Shown in pieces: positions 50,179 through 62,689 of a stretch of DNA of 64,000 bases. Every line of letters begins with the position of its first letter. The first letter of the stretch is position 1. The stretch lies in assembly GCA_947561715.1 (NCBI GenBank), contig OX387197.1, positions 21,602,266-21,666,265 on the forward strand, written 5' to 3'. The translations under genes and the position numbers were made by a program. Under the pieces are notes generated by a model, which searched no databases, was not told the DNA's origin, and worked only from the letters and a program-made list of their open reading frames with translations. The DNA is from Ascidia mentula (lineage: Eukaryota; Chordata; Ascidiacea; Phlebobranchia; Ascidiidae).

Positions 50179-50242
50179 GGAGTTCCTCATCAATTAAAAT
50201 ACCCTGGCAGTGTTCCGGGAATAAAATGTTTGGGAAACACTG
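50179..50242. mobile_element. Truncated copy of the hAT-type MITE
   Basis: The end gtttgggaaacactg (50228-50242) and the block accctggcagtgttccgg before it parallel the right end of the MITE at 30102-30298 (accctggagttccgcgg ... ctg). No left end is seen, so the copy appears partial. Confidence 0.5.
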
Positions 50243-52937
50243 CTCTACAAGATCAGCGAAAAGTCAGAAAAAATACCCCTGGCAGTCGGCAAACATGCCT
50301 GTTTTTCTGCACGTGGCAGTGTCGAGTTTCGGTGAAGATTCGGGTCTGGTTGGCGCTGTTATTTTGACCTGGGTCTGTTTCAGTTTAAAGTTGGCCACCA
50401 CATTCACAGTTCCGCGCGTCCACTTAGCGCAGGTAAACAGGCGACCACACACGCGTTCGCTCGGGATGAGGCTGAGGCTCCCGCAACTGTGACAGACTGA
50501 CAGACACGGTGAGCCGTTGTATTGGTTGTGAGTGGTGACATGCGACTGATACAGACGAAAAAACAGGGGAGCTCAAATGTTTTTTTTTCGTATTTTGACG
50601 TGGTGCGTTGTGTCAGCTCCCTGGGAGTGGTAGAGGGTGTGAATTGGTAACATGCAAAGAGTCCGCCAGGTGAATACGGCTTGGGATTCTACGTTTAATT
50701 ACCACCGCTAGCTAGCAGCTGACACACCAGCGAAAAAATGTGGATAAATACGTCTGCAGAGAGTTTGCACAATTTAAGGTCAGACGCAACAGGAACTCGA
50801 GGTAAATAATTTATTCTTTTGGTTCGGCGTTCACACAAAAAACTGGGAAAGCAACTATCAGACTGAACCGCCACACCTGCCTATGCAGGAGTTTGCGAGT
50901 GCGAGGAACAATCGCTCGGCACGTTCGCCGCTCAGGAAAGCCGCAGTCGCCCTCAGGAAGCCAAATTTGGCGACTGGCGTCTGCGGGCGCTACTTTTATT
51001 CTGCGAGTCTCGGGTCACACTGTAAAAAGCCAACAAAGCGGGCGTTGAAACCTGGTTCACTACAATATATGTTGTTTGTTTTGAATGAGTATCTAGAGGT
51101 TGGCTTCAACTGACAGCGGCAATAATTCTCTTGCATCTCTTGCTAAAATGCATTGAACACACCTACTGTATACTTGTACTTGGATTTCAACATAAACATT
51201 ACACAACATGCGGTATCATGTCAAGCATTGAAACGAAAAAGTGTCATTCGAAGCAAGACTGTCGAACACTGTCCTTTTTTATGGAAACGGGAGAAACGTA
51301 ACACGTAAATGTTGATTTTCACTTCATAAACCAACAGCATACAACCAATATCCACGAAACTGCAATATTTCTCCAACAAGTTCAAAAGATGCTTTCAAAA
51401 CCTGAGGTCACGCGCAATACTACACTGTTAACATAGTGCATGAGCAATAGGTGTTCCTTGCGGCAACCGGATCGCGGGGTAAAGTCATTGGACCCCCAGT
51501 GACCCGCACGCAAGTGCAACTAATTAACCAGGATGATCCATGAACGGCAATGAAGCGTGACTACTTAGCATAATGTCTACAAGGGGAACAGCACTGATGT
51601 GTGCAGGAGGTTCCGCCAATTACTACCACTTTCTGTTATGGGGGGGTTCGGTTTCGTTGGTTTAGGGCAGGTCAATTGGGGGGAGTGATCGAATTAGCGA
51701 TTACCAAAACTTGGCGAAGTCTGTGGGGGGGAAACAGCGTTGAACCCAAACCTGCCGCTGCGTGATTGTGGCAAAATATTTAGAAAATAGCGGTTGGTCA
51801 AACCACCGGAAATCAATCATTATCAAAGTGGGTGAAAAAACAGTGACGCCGGCGGTTTTTGATCTGGAAAACTTACGACAAAAGCCGTAAAATACACGAA
51901 AGTTGAATATAGAAATGAATTAAAGCAATTAGGAAGAAAGCAATTTTTTACATTAAAGACCCTATCCTCCAACGAAAAACACTGCAGCACAGAATACCTT
52001 GAGACTACAAGTTTTTGGTGCATTTTCTTATCAAGTAGATGGCCGCTGCAAAACATCTGTACCTAATCAGGCACCTTGCACAGCAGGTAATGTTTATTGA
52101 CACAACGGGACATATAGCGTGAGCGGGATTCCAGTCGGCTTTGCCGTTGCAACGATTAGGCGGCCAAATCCACAACACGCATAACTCCACGCTGGGCTGC
52201 CACAAGAACGTAGGTAAAGATGGTTCAGGGCTTATACGATTAACAGTGCAGGTTGGACAACAAGCAACAGCGGGCCACGGGTCGCTTCTCCAACGCTTAA
52301 TGAGAGCTTTGTCCCGATGGCAGATCAAGGAGTTTTCATTCTTCGCGCGGTGAAATGTTTGTTGCCGAAACATGATTAGGACGTCGACCGCGATTCGGTG
52401 CCGTGCGCTTGGAACGGAAGGATTTTGGTCTCGTTGCGCGTTTCTGGGGACCTGTACGCGGCTGTGTTTGATTTTCTCTGCGCCGATGCAGGTTTACAGT
52501 AGGACATGAAGGAAGCAGACGAACAAGATGAACACGGAGGGTTAAAAGTCGTCTGTTGGTTCAGAATGTTACAAGGTTAGGTTAGTCTAATTCCACCATC
52601 CTTTTCAACGTTTTTGGAGCGGGGCTTAGGATAACCTTCAAACTTAACCAAGTAAACAAGTCACATCAATCGGCAAGCACGTAATATTGTGTTTTCATTT
52701 GGCACGACTACCGCACAGTAGAGGAGAATCACAAGCCTTTGCCTCGTTGGCATGCATTTTCCATCCTTCAAAATTACCGCCAAAACATGCATTAAAAAGA
52801 CGATTGCTCGTGGTTTGCAGAGTAGAGGAACTCCACTAAACGTTCAGCAATGAATCACTTCCAAGTTCGACGGCCCTAAGACAGCAGGCACACTTCCAAT
52901 ACAAGCCCTTGTACCTGTCGGGCGCGTTGTGTAACTG

Positions 52938-53110
52938 CTAATGAGGCTGATCCATCAGCCGAGGTCCGGCGGCCTCCACGTTTTCGTAGCGTTCGTGATA
53001 CGGAAACAGCGGCTTAAGGCCCAAGGCCGTTGACGCTTTGAAGTCGTCAGCGTTTATGAATGTTATATCGGGTCCTATTGCACAGACGTTGTTCCGCCAG
53101 GGCTGACAAG
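52938..53110 (-). CDS. Candidate terminal exon of an unrecognised gene
   Basis: A minus-strand stretch of about 57 codons runs from a possible acceptor (tactaaacaag, with a good branch-point-like tactaaac) to TAG. The sequence looks like folded protein rather than noise: WRNNVCAIGPDITFINADDF, ALGLKPLFPYHERYENVEAA, PRLMDQPH. The 5' exons would lie to the right but were not found. No family recognised. Confidence 0.3.
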
Positions 53111-53507
53111 CTTGTTTAGTAGGTAATAAATACAGTTGTTTAACGATCAAGTTTCATTACAAATTCTAGCGGGTATGCGAACAAAGGCAGGTACAAAAGC
53201 AGCAGTTTGGCGTATTATCATCAGTTGAATCCAGAAACAGCAACATTACTACGCATGGATCTCAAGTAATTTACCCATTCTGCCTTTAAATCACCACAGC
53301 CCAATTGTCAACATATTCCGCCTTTGCATTGTTGAATTTTGAACAGCTTTTAAACAGAATATAACGTTGTTTATCAATAAGCGACTTTTACACATTCCGA
53401 GTTATTGCCCAATATCTGGAGGTTGCTCAGGGGAAAGTGTATGACGTTCAGGATTGTTGGAAACTCGCTTTTTACGGCCAGCGACGAACTTCCGTCAAAA
53501 CTCTCTT

Positions 53508-53658
53508 ATGTTTCGTAGCATAAGAGCCACGAGTGGTCAGTTCCGACCAACGGGTCCGGTTGTCGTTTCACATGCAGTTGCTCGTGACGTAACAATACAA
53601 GTAAAGCGTGCGTATCATCGCACTCCAATCGCCCGAATCGTAAACAAAGCCTTTGGAG
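53508..53658 (+). CDS. Candidate first exon with a mitochondrial-type presequence
   Basis: From ATG 53508 it reads MFRSIRATSGQFRPTGPVVV, then VKRAYHRTPIARIVNKAFGG, and ends at a good donor (GGAG|gtaagc), phase 1. The first 27 residues have no acidic residue and several Arg, as in matrix-targeting presequences; a cleavage near KRAY is possible. No downstream exon was recognised, so product and reality are both uncertain. Confidence 0.3.
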
Positions 53659-54538
53659 GTAAGCGGCCGTCCTTCCTATAGGGACTTGTCAGATTACCTC
53701 CGGTTTGTTGGAGTTTTTTCAATATAGGCTCGCCCCGGGGTCAGGCGAACTAGTGGTCAAATTCACTGATACCGTGAAAAATGTTCGCGTTGAGCAAAAG
53801 AATAGACAGGAATAGACAGGTAAGATGGGCTTGCAAATGTGTCGGACTCGAAAATCGTAGTGAAATCGGGATGTTTCGAAAAAAGATTAGCAAACATTCA
53901 AATTACACAGAAAACTTTACAAACTTAATTATAACACTTCAGTGATATTTATTAGGGAAAGCGCCCAGAACAACTAAAGTTAACAAGAAGTCCTGAGCAA
54001 GCCGAAATAAATTGTTTGAATACACTTCTACCTTGCGATCACTCGGTGAACAAAGAGAACTCAAGTAACACTTTGTCCGAAGGCGAAAACATGCGGTATG
54101 GTGACTCAGTATTTCAGCCTGTACGAAAGAGAACCAAAACCCAGTTCGTCGAAAACCTGCCATTGCCTCAACCAGGGCCCACGCCTGCGCAACCTTATTG
54201 GCCATTTTCAATGGCGTTACGTCACCGATTCTGGGCGGCAACAGTGTAGCATTGGTCACGGTTCGTGATACTGAATGTTCGTAATCCTACATAAGGAAGG
54301 GCAGAGCACCTGGGTCGTTCCCCGCCGAGGTATTTGCGGGACACCATTGTGGCGCTTATTGTATGACAATCATGCTGTTGACATTCGCCGAACAAAAGCG
54401 ACTACAGATTAATATTTGGTTAGGGGACCAGTCCCAGCACATCTCACAAAGTACTGGCATTTATAAAGCACCATCGAAATGGTCGGGCTGAGGAGGTAAC
54501 GTCATCATAAAGTTGACAACTTACCTATGGTTTAGGCT

Positions 54539-55117
54539 TCACCAAAACCCCACCCTAGCGAAAGTCAAGGTATATCGACTTTCCTCAGGCTTATAATCGA
54601 AACAATATCGAAAAACGTCAAAAGAAAAAGATTTCCGATGACGTAACGTCTTTATCCTTCTACAGAAATCGTCCGTAAAACGAGCGACACGCGACACTAA
54701 TGCCTTATCATGAGGCAATGGGTACTCGGAAGCGATCTCCGACAAAAGGCCTGGGTTTACATTATTAATGATTCCGAAATTGCTTCGAAGTCGTCCGATG
54801 GCAAGTTGAAAGTTGGTGGCATGAAAGGGAAGGCATGCGATCGTGGCTTTTTCAAAGCTGTTTTTTTTTGTGCATGAATAAAGCATGCGAATATATAGAT
54901 GAGGAAGATGGGGCTGTTTTGCTCGCGGCAGATGCCGTCGAACTACAAGACAAAAATCTGTATTTGGAAACAAACGACACTTGGGAGACCTTTGGTGTAG
55001 CAGTTTTTTGCCTGGTATGTTTTCATCTGCGGTAACACAAAAAAATAACGACCAGACAGCAAAGCGACATAAAACCACAGATAAAAAGGCTGCCCATTGC
55101 CCCACATTGTGCAACAT
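54539..55117 (-). CDS. 192-codon single-exon ORF with N-terminal hydrophobic segment, unrecognised
   Basis: It starts MLHNVGQWAAFLSVVLCRFA and continues with a hydrophobic stretch to CVTADENIPG, which would serve as a signal peptide. The body is rich in Arg, Phe and Cys (for example FTDDFCRRIKTLRHRKSFSF) and the ORF ends FARVGFW with TGA. No family is recognised and no poly(A) signal was placed. At this length a chance ORF in a 64-kb window remains possible. Confidence 0.25.
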   Translation of the reverse strand: MLHNVGQWAAFLSVVLCRFAVWSLFFCVTADENIPGKKLLHQRSPKCRLFPNTDFCLVVRRHLPRAKQPHLPHLYIRMLYSCTKKNSFEKATIACLPFHATNFQLAIGRLRSNFGIINNVNPGLLSEIASEYPLPHDKALVSRVARFTDDFCRRIKTLRHRKSFSFDVFRYCFDYKPEESRYTLTFARVGFW

Positions 55118-58100
55118 GCTGTTTCATGGCTTGTCATGCAGTCTTTATTATTTCAGAAAGTGTCGATCATTTAATCAGTAAAAAAACATGAATGCTGTGC
55201 TATAGGAAGCACACAGCAGTATATTGTACAATATATTTCTCCCCAAACCTCCGCATACCAAAATGGAACCGTACATCACACAGTGCCGGTTGCATAGCGG
55301 GTCCGACAAACCGGCGACAAAACTATGGGTCAGTTGTCGACATTTCCGGGACTGTCTGTGGACAAAACTGACCCCCGACACCGTCTCTCGGAATCATGCG
55401 AGAAAAAAACGCACTCGTTCACCATGAGACGCCCCGCTGACAGTCAACGTGATATTGATCGACGTCAACGCTGATCGACGTGCGTTAGTTATTTTGCGGG
55501 AGGGGTATTTATTTGTAGAACTCCCTGTTGTGATTTCCACGAAGAAAAAATTTCAGGGCTGGTGAAAAGAGTGGAGACACCGGCGTCGTTTGACCTGGGC
55601 GAAGCGGGGATACGTATGCACAACGCGGGGATAAGAGATATATCAGCTGGCTTTTGGCACGATAATAAACAATAGGCGTCGCAAACTTTGCCAGATAAGA
55701 ATACTGAATCTGCTGTAATTACAAGGGGCGCAATTCAAAGGCGCCGATGGACGTGCACAGCACATGGCGTGGTTTTCATTGTTTTGGTTGGCATCGAACA
55801 AAAATACACGGACCAGATAAACAAAAAATACACCGCCATTTTGCAGTGCGGAGCTTTCGTGACATTTTGGTCCAAAGTTCATACCATAGGCAGGACTGAC
55901 GATTCAGCAGTCCAGCCAAAGCAGACACTCCCTCGATATGGGTGGACAAGCGTAAGTGGTTTTTGTCTCGGATGGAACAACTTAGCCTGAGCAAGACGTT
56001 TTTAAATCAAAAGCCAACCAAACATAACTATTAACCTGTTCCTAATGAAAATCTGACAACACCTATACGAGTGTGTTGGTCATCGGCACAAACTTGGCTG
56101 ATACGTGTGTAAAACCACGACGACAACAGGAACTGCGGAAGGAAACCTATCCACAGCAGATAGGCCAGAAGGACTCCGTTGGCGCGCGCCGGGAGACGCC
56201 GGACCGGTCATCACTTACGTGCCTGCTGCCGACTTCCGTAATCCCCCCAAGAGCCCGTGCACCGTAAATACGCTCAGAGAAGCAACTGTACACGTTTACT
56301 CTGTGTGGTAAGGGGTTCATGCATGGGGCCAAGGAGTGATTGGATTAAGTTGAGTGAGGGGCCTGTGTTCGAAGTTAGGGTGACGGACGCGCGTGGATGG
56401 GGGTCCTTGTTTCTATATAATTCCCGTATAGTGCGGTGCTGCGAGCTTATACAGTGGCGAACTAACAAAACACCAAACAATTGTGGACGAAGCGCACGAG
56501 CCACGGTTGTAGCATGCTGCTGCTGACTGATGGTCCTTGCTCCGCTTGGCCGTAAGCCCGAAACGTCAGGTTGCACATTGGGTAACTTCAATCATTGTGC
56601 AATGGAACGGGTATGGAGATTTGGTTGCGGCACGTAACATTTGGCGTGCAGATGTGTTAGTTTTCAATCTTAATGTACGTTTGTGTTGTTATTTTCATGT
56701 GTGGAAGGAAGGGCAGGGTGGATTTTTGTGGAATACCAAACCCCGCTGACATCGACAAGAATGACGCCCATCGGCCTTTTCATGAAGTCTGGGTAACTAA
56801 AATCATGCACAGTTTGTGGACGGGCGGTTAAGAACAGGATTTACAGCACATGAGATGTACAAGGTCCCACGTCGAGTGTGGGCGACAAACGGAGACGTTA
56901 AGCGTGGTAAAAAATCTGCAAAACACGAAGAGTGAATAACAAGATCAACTGCTCCGTCCTCAAATTGCGTTGAGTCATCCCCATTACCGGAGCCGGGGCA
57001 TACCTGTCGATTGTTGAAGTGTGGGCAGAAAACAAGCGAAAACTTCGTCATACAAATTCCACGTTTAGAGATTTTTAGAGATTTGACGGATGCGAGGTGG
57101 GCGGAAGAGTGCAATTTCCACAAAGGCCACGCTTCTATTTTCGCTTTCCTCGCGGTCGACCAGAGGCGCCGAAACATGCAGACGCCAACAACGGCTTCAA
57201 TTGAGGCCGACCGAAACCAGTCGGCGCAGGAAATGCAGAGGAAAGACGATGTATGCCAAGCTTGCCTCGCAATGATATTGTGCACACATCCGTTAAAGCT
57301 ACGAAGCGCCATGATGTATCGCTGACATTTGCGCACCGACGAAAGTTAGTTAATTGAAACGTCACAGTTCCTGTATTTCACTTTGAAGGGTGTCGGAAAA
57401 TAAAATGAAGATAGTCCTTCTCAAATGGCATTGACTTAAACTGCGTTGTTATTAATGGACAAACAAAAGCGCAATGGAAAATAATAAGGAAAGTATCCAT
57501 TAGGACTGAGAAGCAAACCAAAATTATATAATCCGCATTCACCTCATATATCAGCTGTGGTAAAATTTCGCACAGCACTGTTGAAAATATACTAAACACG
57601 AGAAAAACTTTGCAAAGTCACGAAAACGAAAGAATTGCAAATCCATAGTCCCTGTGGTCGCTTACAGGTACTGGGGCGTGAAGATTGTCTATGGGAAAGT
57701 TCGCGCGCCTGGTTTAAGAAATCCATCGCCCAGCAATGAATGTACAAGCGTGGGCGGCGGGGGCGGCGACGGCGACTGGAAAAAAATCTTACGATTCTGG
57801 GGAGTTTGCTATTTGCTCAATAAACAGTCGAACCACGGAAGAATGGACACTCGGGCGATCGACTTTGGCGGGTGGTCTAAGCGGTAGGTCGACAGGTCGC
57901 TCTTGACGCCTGCCTTAATATTTACCGAGGCGGTGGCGCTTAAACGCTGGAAGCTGACGAGAAACCCGACTTTTCCGCCTGAAGCTTTGTCAGACTAGCG
58001 TTTTTGCGCTGGGTTTTCGACTTGCACGGATGTCGACTTCAACCGCAAGACTCATTTACAATATAACCGTCTAGCATTCGAAAGCAATTACGTCACGTCT

Positions 58101-58642
58101 GGATACCTCCACCATGGAGTGCGCTTAATGGAAACAAATGGCAGATGTGTGTTGTAATTGCGCCCGGGTTGAGTGGCTCAACAGGAGCCCACGCTTTTAG
58201 CAGTTAACAACTTTTCGGTATTTGCGGCTGCCTTCTCAAACACCCTACACAAAAGGGCCTCTTCCGAGTCCTGGCGCGACCAAGTTCAGTGGGACCTTGT
58301 CGAGTATCCTCTTCGTGCAACCCGAGATCACTTTAAGCGGCTCAATGGCCTGGTCCTGGTTGATTTTACAAGTAGCCACCAGTTTACACCACGCTAGCGA
58401 TGACGCGAGTTTACGCTCGGGTGGTTTCGTTGTGACGTAAGCGTTTGGCGGCGGGAGAAGTGTCAGCAAACAAGTTCGCACTACTGCTGCGCAGACATCA
58501 TGTTAGCAGCGTAACTGTAACCAGGAAGGAATATATTGTGGTTGATAGTTTGATTGTGATTTTCTCGACCGGTGCAGTAATACATAATTATGCTAATAAA
58601 ACCTTTTGAGCAGTAAGTTTATTGTAGCTGCCTCGGCGTTTT

Positions 58643-59023
58643 TCACGAACACAAGACTAGAGTCACCGGATTTATACCCACTTGAATGTAGGACAACTTA
58701 CAGCGCCCCACGTATGAAAAAGGCTGAAACCGTTGTCGAAAAATCAAAGGCGGCCATACGACGACACCGGTGATGCTTATTGCGGAGATTGCAATCTGAA
58801 AGGTCGCGCGAGCCTTCAAGCGTCGTTGGTGTGCACTAAAAACCGTGCGCATTGACTGTAAAGGCAACGTCGGCCTTTGTTGATAGACGCTCGAGCAGCG
58901 TGTCCGTCGCACAAATGCAGGAAAGGACAATGGCGGCGCGCGCGCCGATGGATCGGTCACTTTACGACCGGCAGTAAATTTGTCGCCGAAGATGGGGCAG
59001 ACGATTCCGACAGCAAGGCACAT
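58643..59023 (-). CDS. 126-codon ORF with one possible membrane segment, unrecognised
   Basis: It starts MCLAVGIVCPIFGDKFTAG. The later part has basic RRLKARATF followed by the hydrophobic IAISAISITGVVVWPPLIF. A possible acceptor (gcgacctttcag) lies just before that hydrophobic part and a strong donor (CGCT|gtaagt) lies after YVGR, so an internal exon of about 91 bases is also possible. No family is recognised; evidence is weak. Confidence 0.2.
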   Translation of the reverse strand: MCLAVGIVCPIFGDKFTAGRKVTDPSARAPPLSFPAFVRRTRCSSVYQQRPTLPLQSMRTVFSAHQRRLKARATFQIAISAISITGVVVWPPLIFRQRFQPFSYVGRCKLSYIQVGINPVTLVLCS

Positions 59024-60212
59024 GCTGGCGCCCTATACGGTCGACGGTAATTTCGTGAAAAACGTGAATCGGCCTTAAGGGACCGTAGATATAGGTTCAA
59101 ATCCTTACACGCTACACGAAACAATCTCGTCACGCCACATTGAATCCAACATCATGTGATATTTGACAACGCAGAAGGGCAATGCGTCACCCAAGTCGAA
59201 CCGGGCCAGTTACTTTAACGTTCAACTTTTTTAATATTTGTTTGCGTTTCAGCGGTTTCCGACACAGGAAGGGGAGAAGCGAAAGTCGACTGCAAGAGTC
59301 AAAGCATTCGCAGCTCCGATTTCAGCCCCACGAGCACAAAAGCGGGGTTATCCGCGGCGATCGACGGCTCCCGATGCCGGGGTGTCTTGCGGTTGGGAAG
59401 GGCGCGGGGGAACAACATGCCGAAACCACATGTAATGCGGCCCGGGATCAAGGGGTCTCAAACAGCCAAGCCGGAGAGACGACGGCGCTGTCTTCATCCA
59501 ATCATGTGTAATTCCTGACAAACATACAACACGTCGGCTGCACCACGTTGGCGGAATGGGATCAAATAACGGGAAATTGGGAAGGCATGGAGACTTGCCC
59601 TATAAGCGCGCTCGAAACAATAGCGCGCCCTGTTTTAGTTTTGACCCAATGTAAACATAGGAAGTAATGGGATTTCATCTCTGATCGGTGGATGTTTTTG
59701 GAATAAAAGTGGGATTGTCGTTTACACAATGAGTACACACAATACCGCCGCCACACTGCGGCAAAAAATATTCTGTATTCCTTCGGTTAAGTCAACGTGT
59801 ATTTGCACGCTAAAGAAACTACTGCACTCATAATTGTTGCGAATGCGAAACCGAGGTAAGGTCATCGATTTTTCTGCTGATTTTCTCCCCTTTAATGAAT
59901 CCGGACACGCGAGGTCAACACCAAGTTGTGTCTGTTAAAAGCGACTAAGTACAACTTGCCTTAACTTAATTGCTTTAAACAAGAAAATAATTCCTTCGCT
60001 TTCAAATTTCTTAATTTAAAACGCTTAATTCGAAGTATAAACGGGATGCACGAATTCAACGATAGAAAGAATGTAATATTCCAAGATGAGGACAACACTG
60101 GGCTCGTATACAGACGGGCGCCAAACACCTTAAAGCATGACTTTCACCCTGTTATTGAGGTAATGTTACGCAGGACAGCTAATATACTTGGCCAATTGTA
60201 GCTGCTGTGTTA

Positions 60213-62687
60213 CACTAGAAAATTAGACGTGTTGTTTTGACACTGCTACGTGTTGAAATGACACACTTCTGTGTTGCCAAACGTGTTGTTTTATAAGCAC
60301 CGAGTGAAAACAACACGCTTGATGTGTATTTCTAACACGGCGGTGTGTGTTTTAGCGTTAAAATCTGCAAACAACACGTGTGTTCTTTGGAAACAACACG
60401 GCAGTTTCTGGCAAACGTGTTGCAAATTTGCATAATAACACATCAACGTGTTATATGCACTAATGTTAGCAACACGCTTTCCGTGTTGTCATCAGACATC
60501 TATGTTTGCATAGGATATTTACGGTCAAAATTCGAAGGCTGGTGACAAGATAAATTACTAAAGAAGTGTTTTATATTGCATATCAATATTTCTATTGAAG
60601 TAAGTATTGGCGATGGGAAATGCCCAACATGTATTCCTCTATCATAATGTATTTTAAATTACGTCATAAAGCAAGCAATCAGTAAAATGCATTAATGCTG
60701 ATTTTACTGCTAAGCACAGTTGTATGCGCAATTGCTAGTGCATAATTAAGAGCGTTTTGAGTTAGATATTATCAAACTATACTCCTTTCGTTTAAGGGCA
60801 TTGCGAGTAAAATTTAGGTTCTCTCGCCCACGTTTCGAAAACGCACAATCCGAAGCATGGGGATCCAGCAAATGTAAGTATAAATTAATTACTACCTACT
60901 TATTTGTCCATTATTTTTAAACGTAAATAAACTGTATTAATACAATAACATCTTGTAATGTCAGATTGTTATAAACTTGGACGCTGAGAATTTTTGGGAC
61001 TGTGTAGACAAGGTTTTATTTACCCCTTGCCTTGAAAATATTTCGGCGGGAATTTGTGGCGAAATGTTTCAAAGCAGCTTGCCAGGTTGGCTTGTATGTT
61101 AACTATGTTGTTTCAACTACAAGGGTAAGTCGTGCCACTTCGTTTTTAGCTATGTTTAAATGTGTATTTTGCCATTTTTAATATGAGCTGTTTGGTTTGC
61201 AAAATTCTTTTAGGTTATCTTGTATAAACTAGGTCCTTGTATACTGTTGATCAACTTGTTGTAATACAAATTGTGGATTAGATGGATCACCCTGAGGTTA
61301 GTTTCAAGCACTTTATCAACATGTGTGCTTTTTAAGCATGTGCTTTTATTCACTTCATTAACAATTGCATGTACAATAAACCAAACACCAGGCACTTTAA
61401 AACATACATAACAATAAATGTTGTGCAGATGTTATTTTTGTTGTTGAATGTTTTGTAGATTGTCTTACTTGCTGGTTTGGGCCTGATACCAGAAGAATAT
61501 GTTGACACATGAAAAGTAATGTTCAGTAAGTATTGTCATTTCTTATCAAAGTAACAAATATAGCATTTTTGTGTTCTGTATTTCGCCTTTGCCCTTCGGC
61601 AAATAAAATTTTTCAACAACAATTCCTTTTAGGTTAATTAATGTTGGGGTGGACATCATGAAGATACAAAGGAAAAAGTAATATCAGCAAGCATTCTACT
61701 GCCATTTTTGTTCTGACGAAGGTAAATATTTTTTTTATTCACAAACTATAAGTTAGTTTTGTAAGTAGTATGTATGAAGCCGCTTACAAAAACAAGTTAC
61801 TGAAAATGCTCATTTTGTGGTAGCAAATTACTATATGGCATTCTTGTTTTCCATTAATTCGCATATTCGAAGGCTGAAAACATGTTGGTGATAATTCATA
61901 TTCATACATTGACTTTTCAAGGCAAAGTTGTATTGTTGTCTCAATTTTGACATGGTTTTAAAAATAACTAATTGTGTTAATGTCAATGCTATTTTCATAT
62001 ATTTTATCTTATGCCTATTTATTTTCTTTTCAGAATGAACAGCCCAAGATGCTAGCCCATGCTTGTATTGTAATCAATACAAATAATGTTGGGTTCATTG
62101 GACTGATGTCCATTGCTGTGGATATCTCTATATAAAGTAAAGCTACCAAACATATTTGCTTGGTTGGCTGTTCATTATAGTTTGATTTTGTACTTTGCAG
62201 CCATAAAAAGTTAACATAGTTGAAATTAATGCCTTAGACAAATTTCTAAAACAACTGTTGACTTTGACATTTTGCATGTTCAACACAAAAATGTGCATGA
62301 TATGTATTTCAACTACTTATGCTACTTGATGGTTTCAAATTTGGTTATAGTTAGTGCCATATACAAATTTTCACAGTTGTATTTGTTTTTCTGCATCTCG
62401 TTCCAGTCCCTTTCAATTGCCTTTACTATTGTAATACAACTTGGTGCATATATAACTGTGTGGTTTGAAACAACACGCATTTCCCGTGTAATGGGCTTGT
62501 AGCCGTATACGACACATTACACGCGTGTTGTTTAGGCAGGATCGCAGATTTTCACGGCAAAACAACACGTTAGGTGTGTCAGAACATTCACAGGGAGAAA
62601 CAACACGGCTGTTATGCAACACGTGTACAGTGTTGTATACGGCTACAGAATTGCCGTGTTGAAACAACACGTTTCACTTTTCTAGTG
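60213..62687. mobile_element. Non-autonomous DNA transposon with CACTA-type ends and subterminal repeats
   Basis: The ends are inverted: CACTAGAAAATTAGACGTGT on the left, and on the right the reverse complement CACTAGAAAAGTGAAACGTG, both going on to TTGTTT. TA flanks both sides (60211-60212 and 62688-62689). The first 290 and last 230 bases carry many copies, in both directions, of CGTGTTGTT / AACAACACG. The inside (about 60500-62450) is AT-rich, with no transposase or other ORF of note. A CACTA start plus dense subterminal repeats is the EnSpm/CACTA pattern; the TA flank would also fit a Tc1/mariner-like family. The element looks whole but non-autonomous. Confidence 0.85.
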
Positions 62688-62689
62688 TA

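Larger units (their letters stand above)
47805..60212. other. Gene-poor region upstream of the first found agrin exon
   Basis: About 12 kb, somewhat GC-richer than the rest, with many overlapping chance ORFs. It should hold the agrin 5' exons or first intron, but no NtA domain was recognised. The exon-like candidates that deserve note are listed at 52938, 53508, 54539 and 58643. Confidence 0.5.

Noticed and set aside
50264-50452. Minus-strand ORF considered as an agrin N-terminal exon
   Set aside because: It does not resemble the NtA domain and lacks a donor in the needed phase 1.
56803-57336. 177-codon minus-strand ORF
   Set aside because: A 104-codon plus-strand ORF overlaps it, no domain is seen and no splice or poly(A) context supports it.
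57865-57935. Sequence like the 5' half of a tRNA (gtggtctaagcggtagg)
   Set aside because: No T arm or B box follows at tRNA distance.
59243-59511. Plus-strand exon candidate after a good acceptor (tttgcgtttcag)
   Set aside because: All three frames are open for long stretches, so the frame cannot be chosen, and no partner exon was found.
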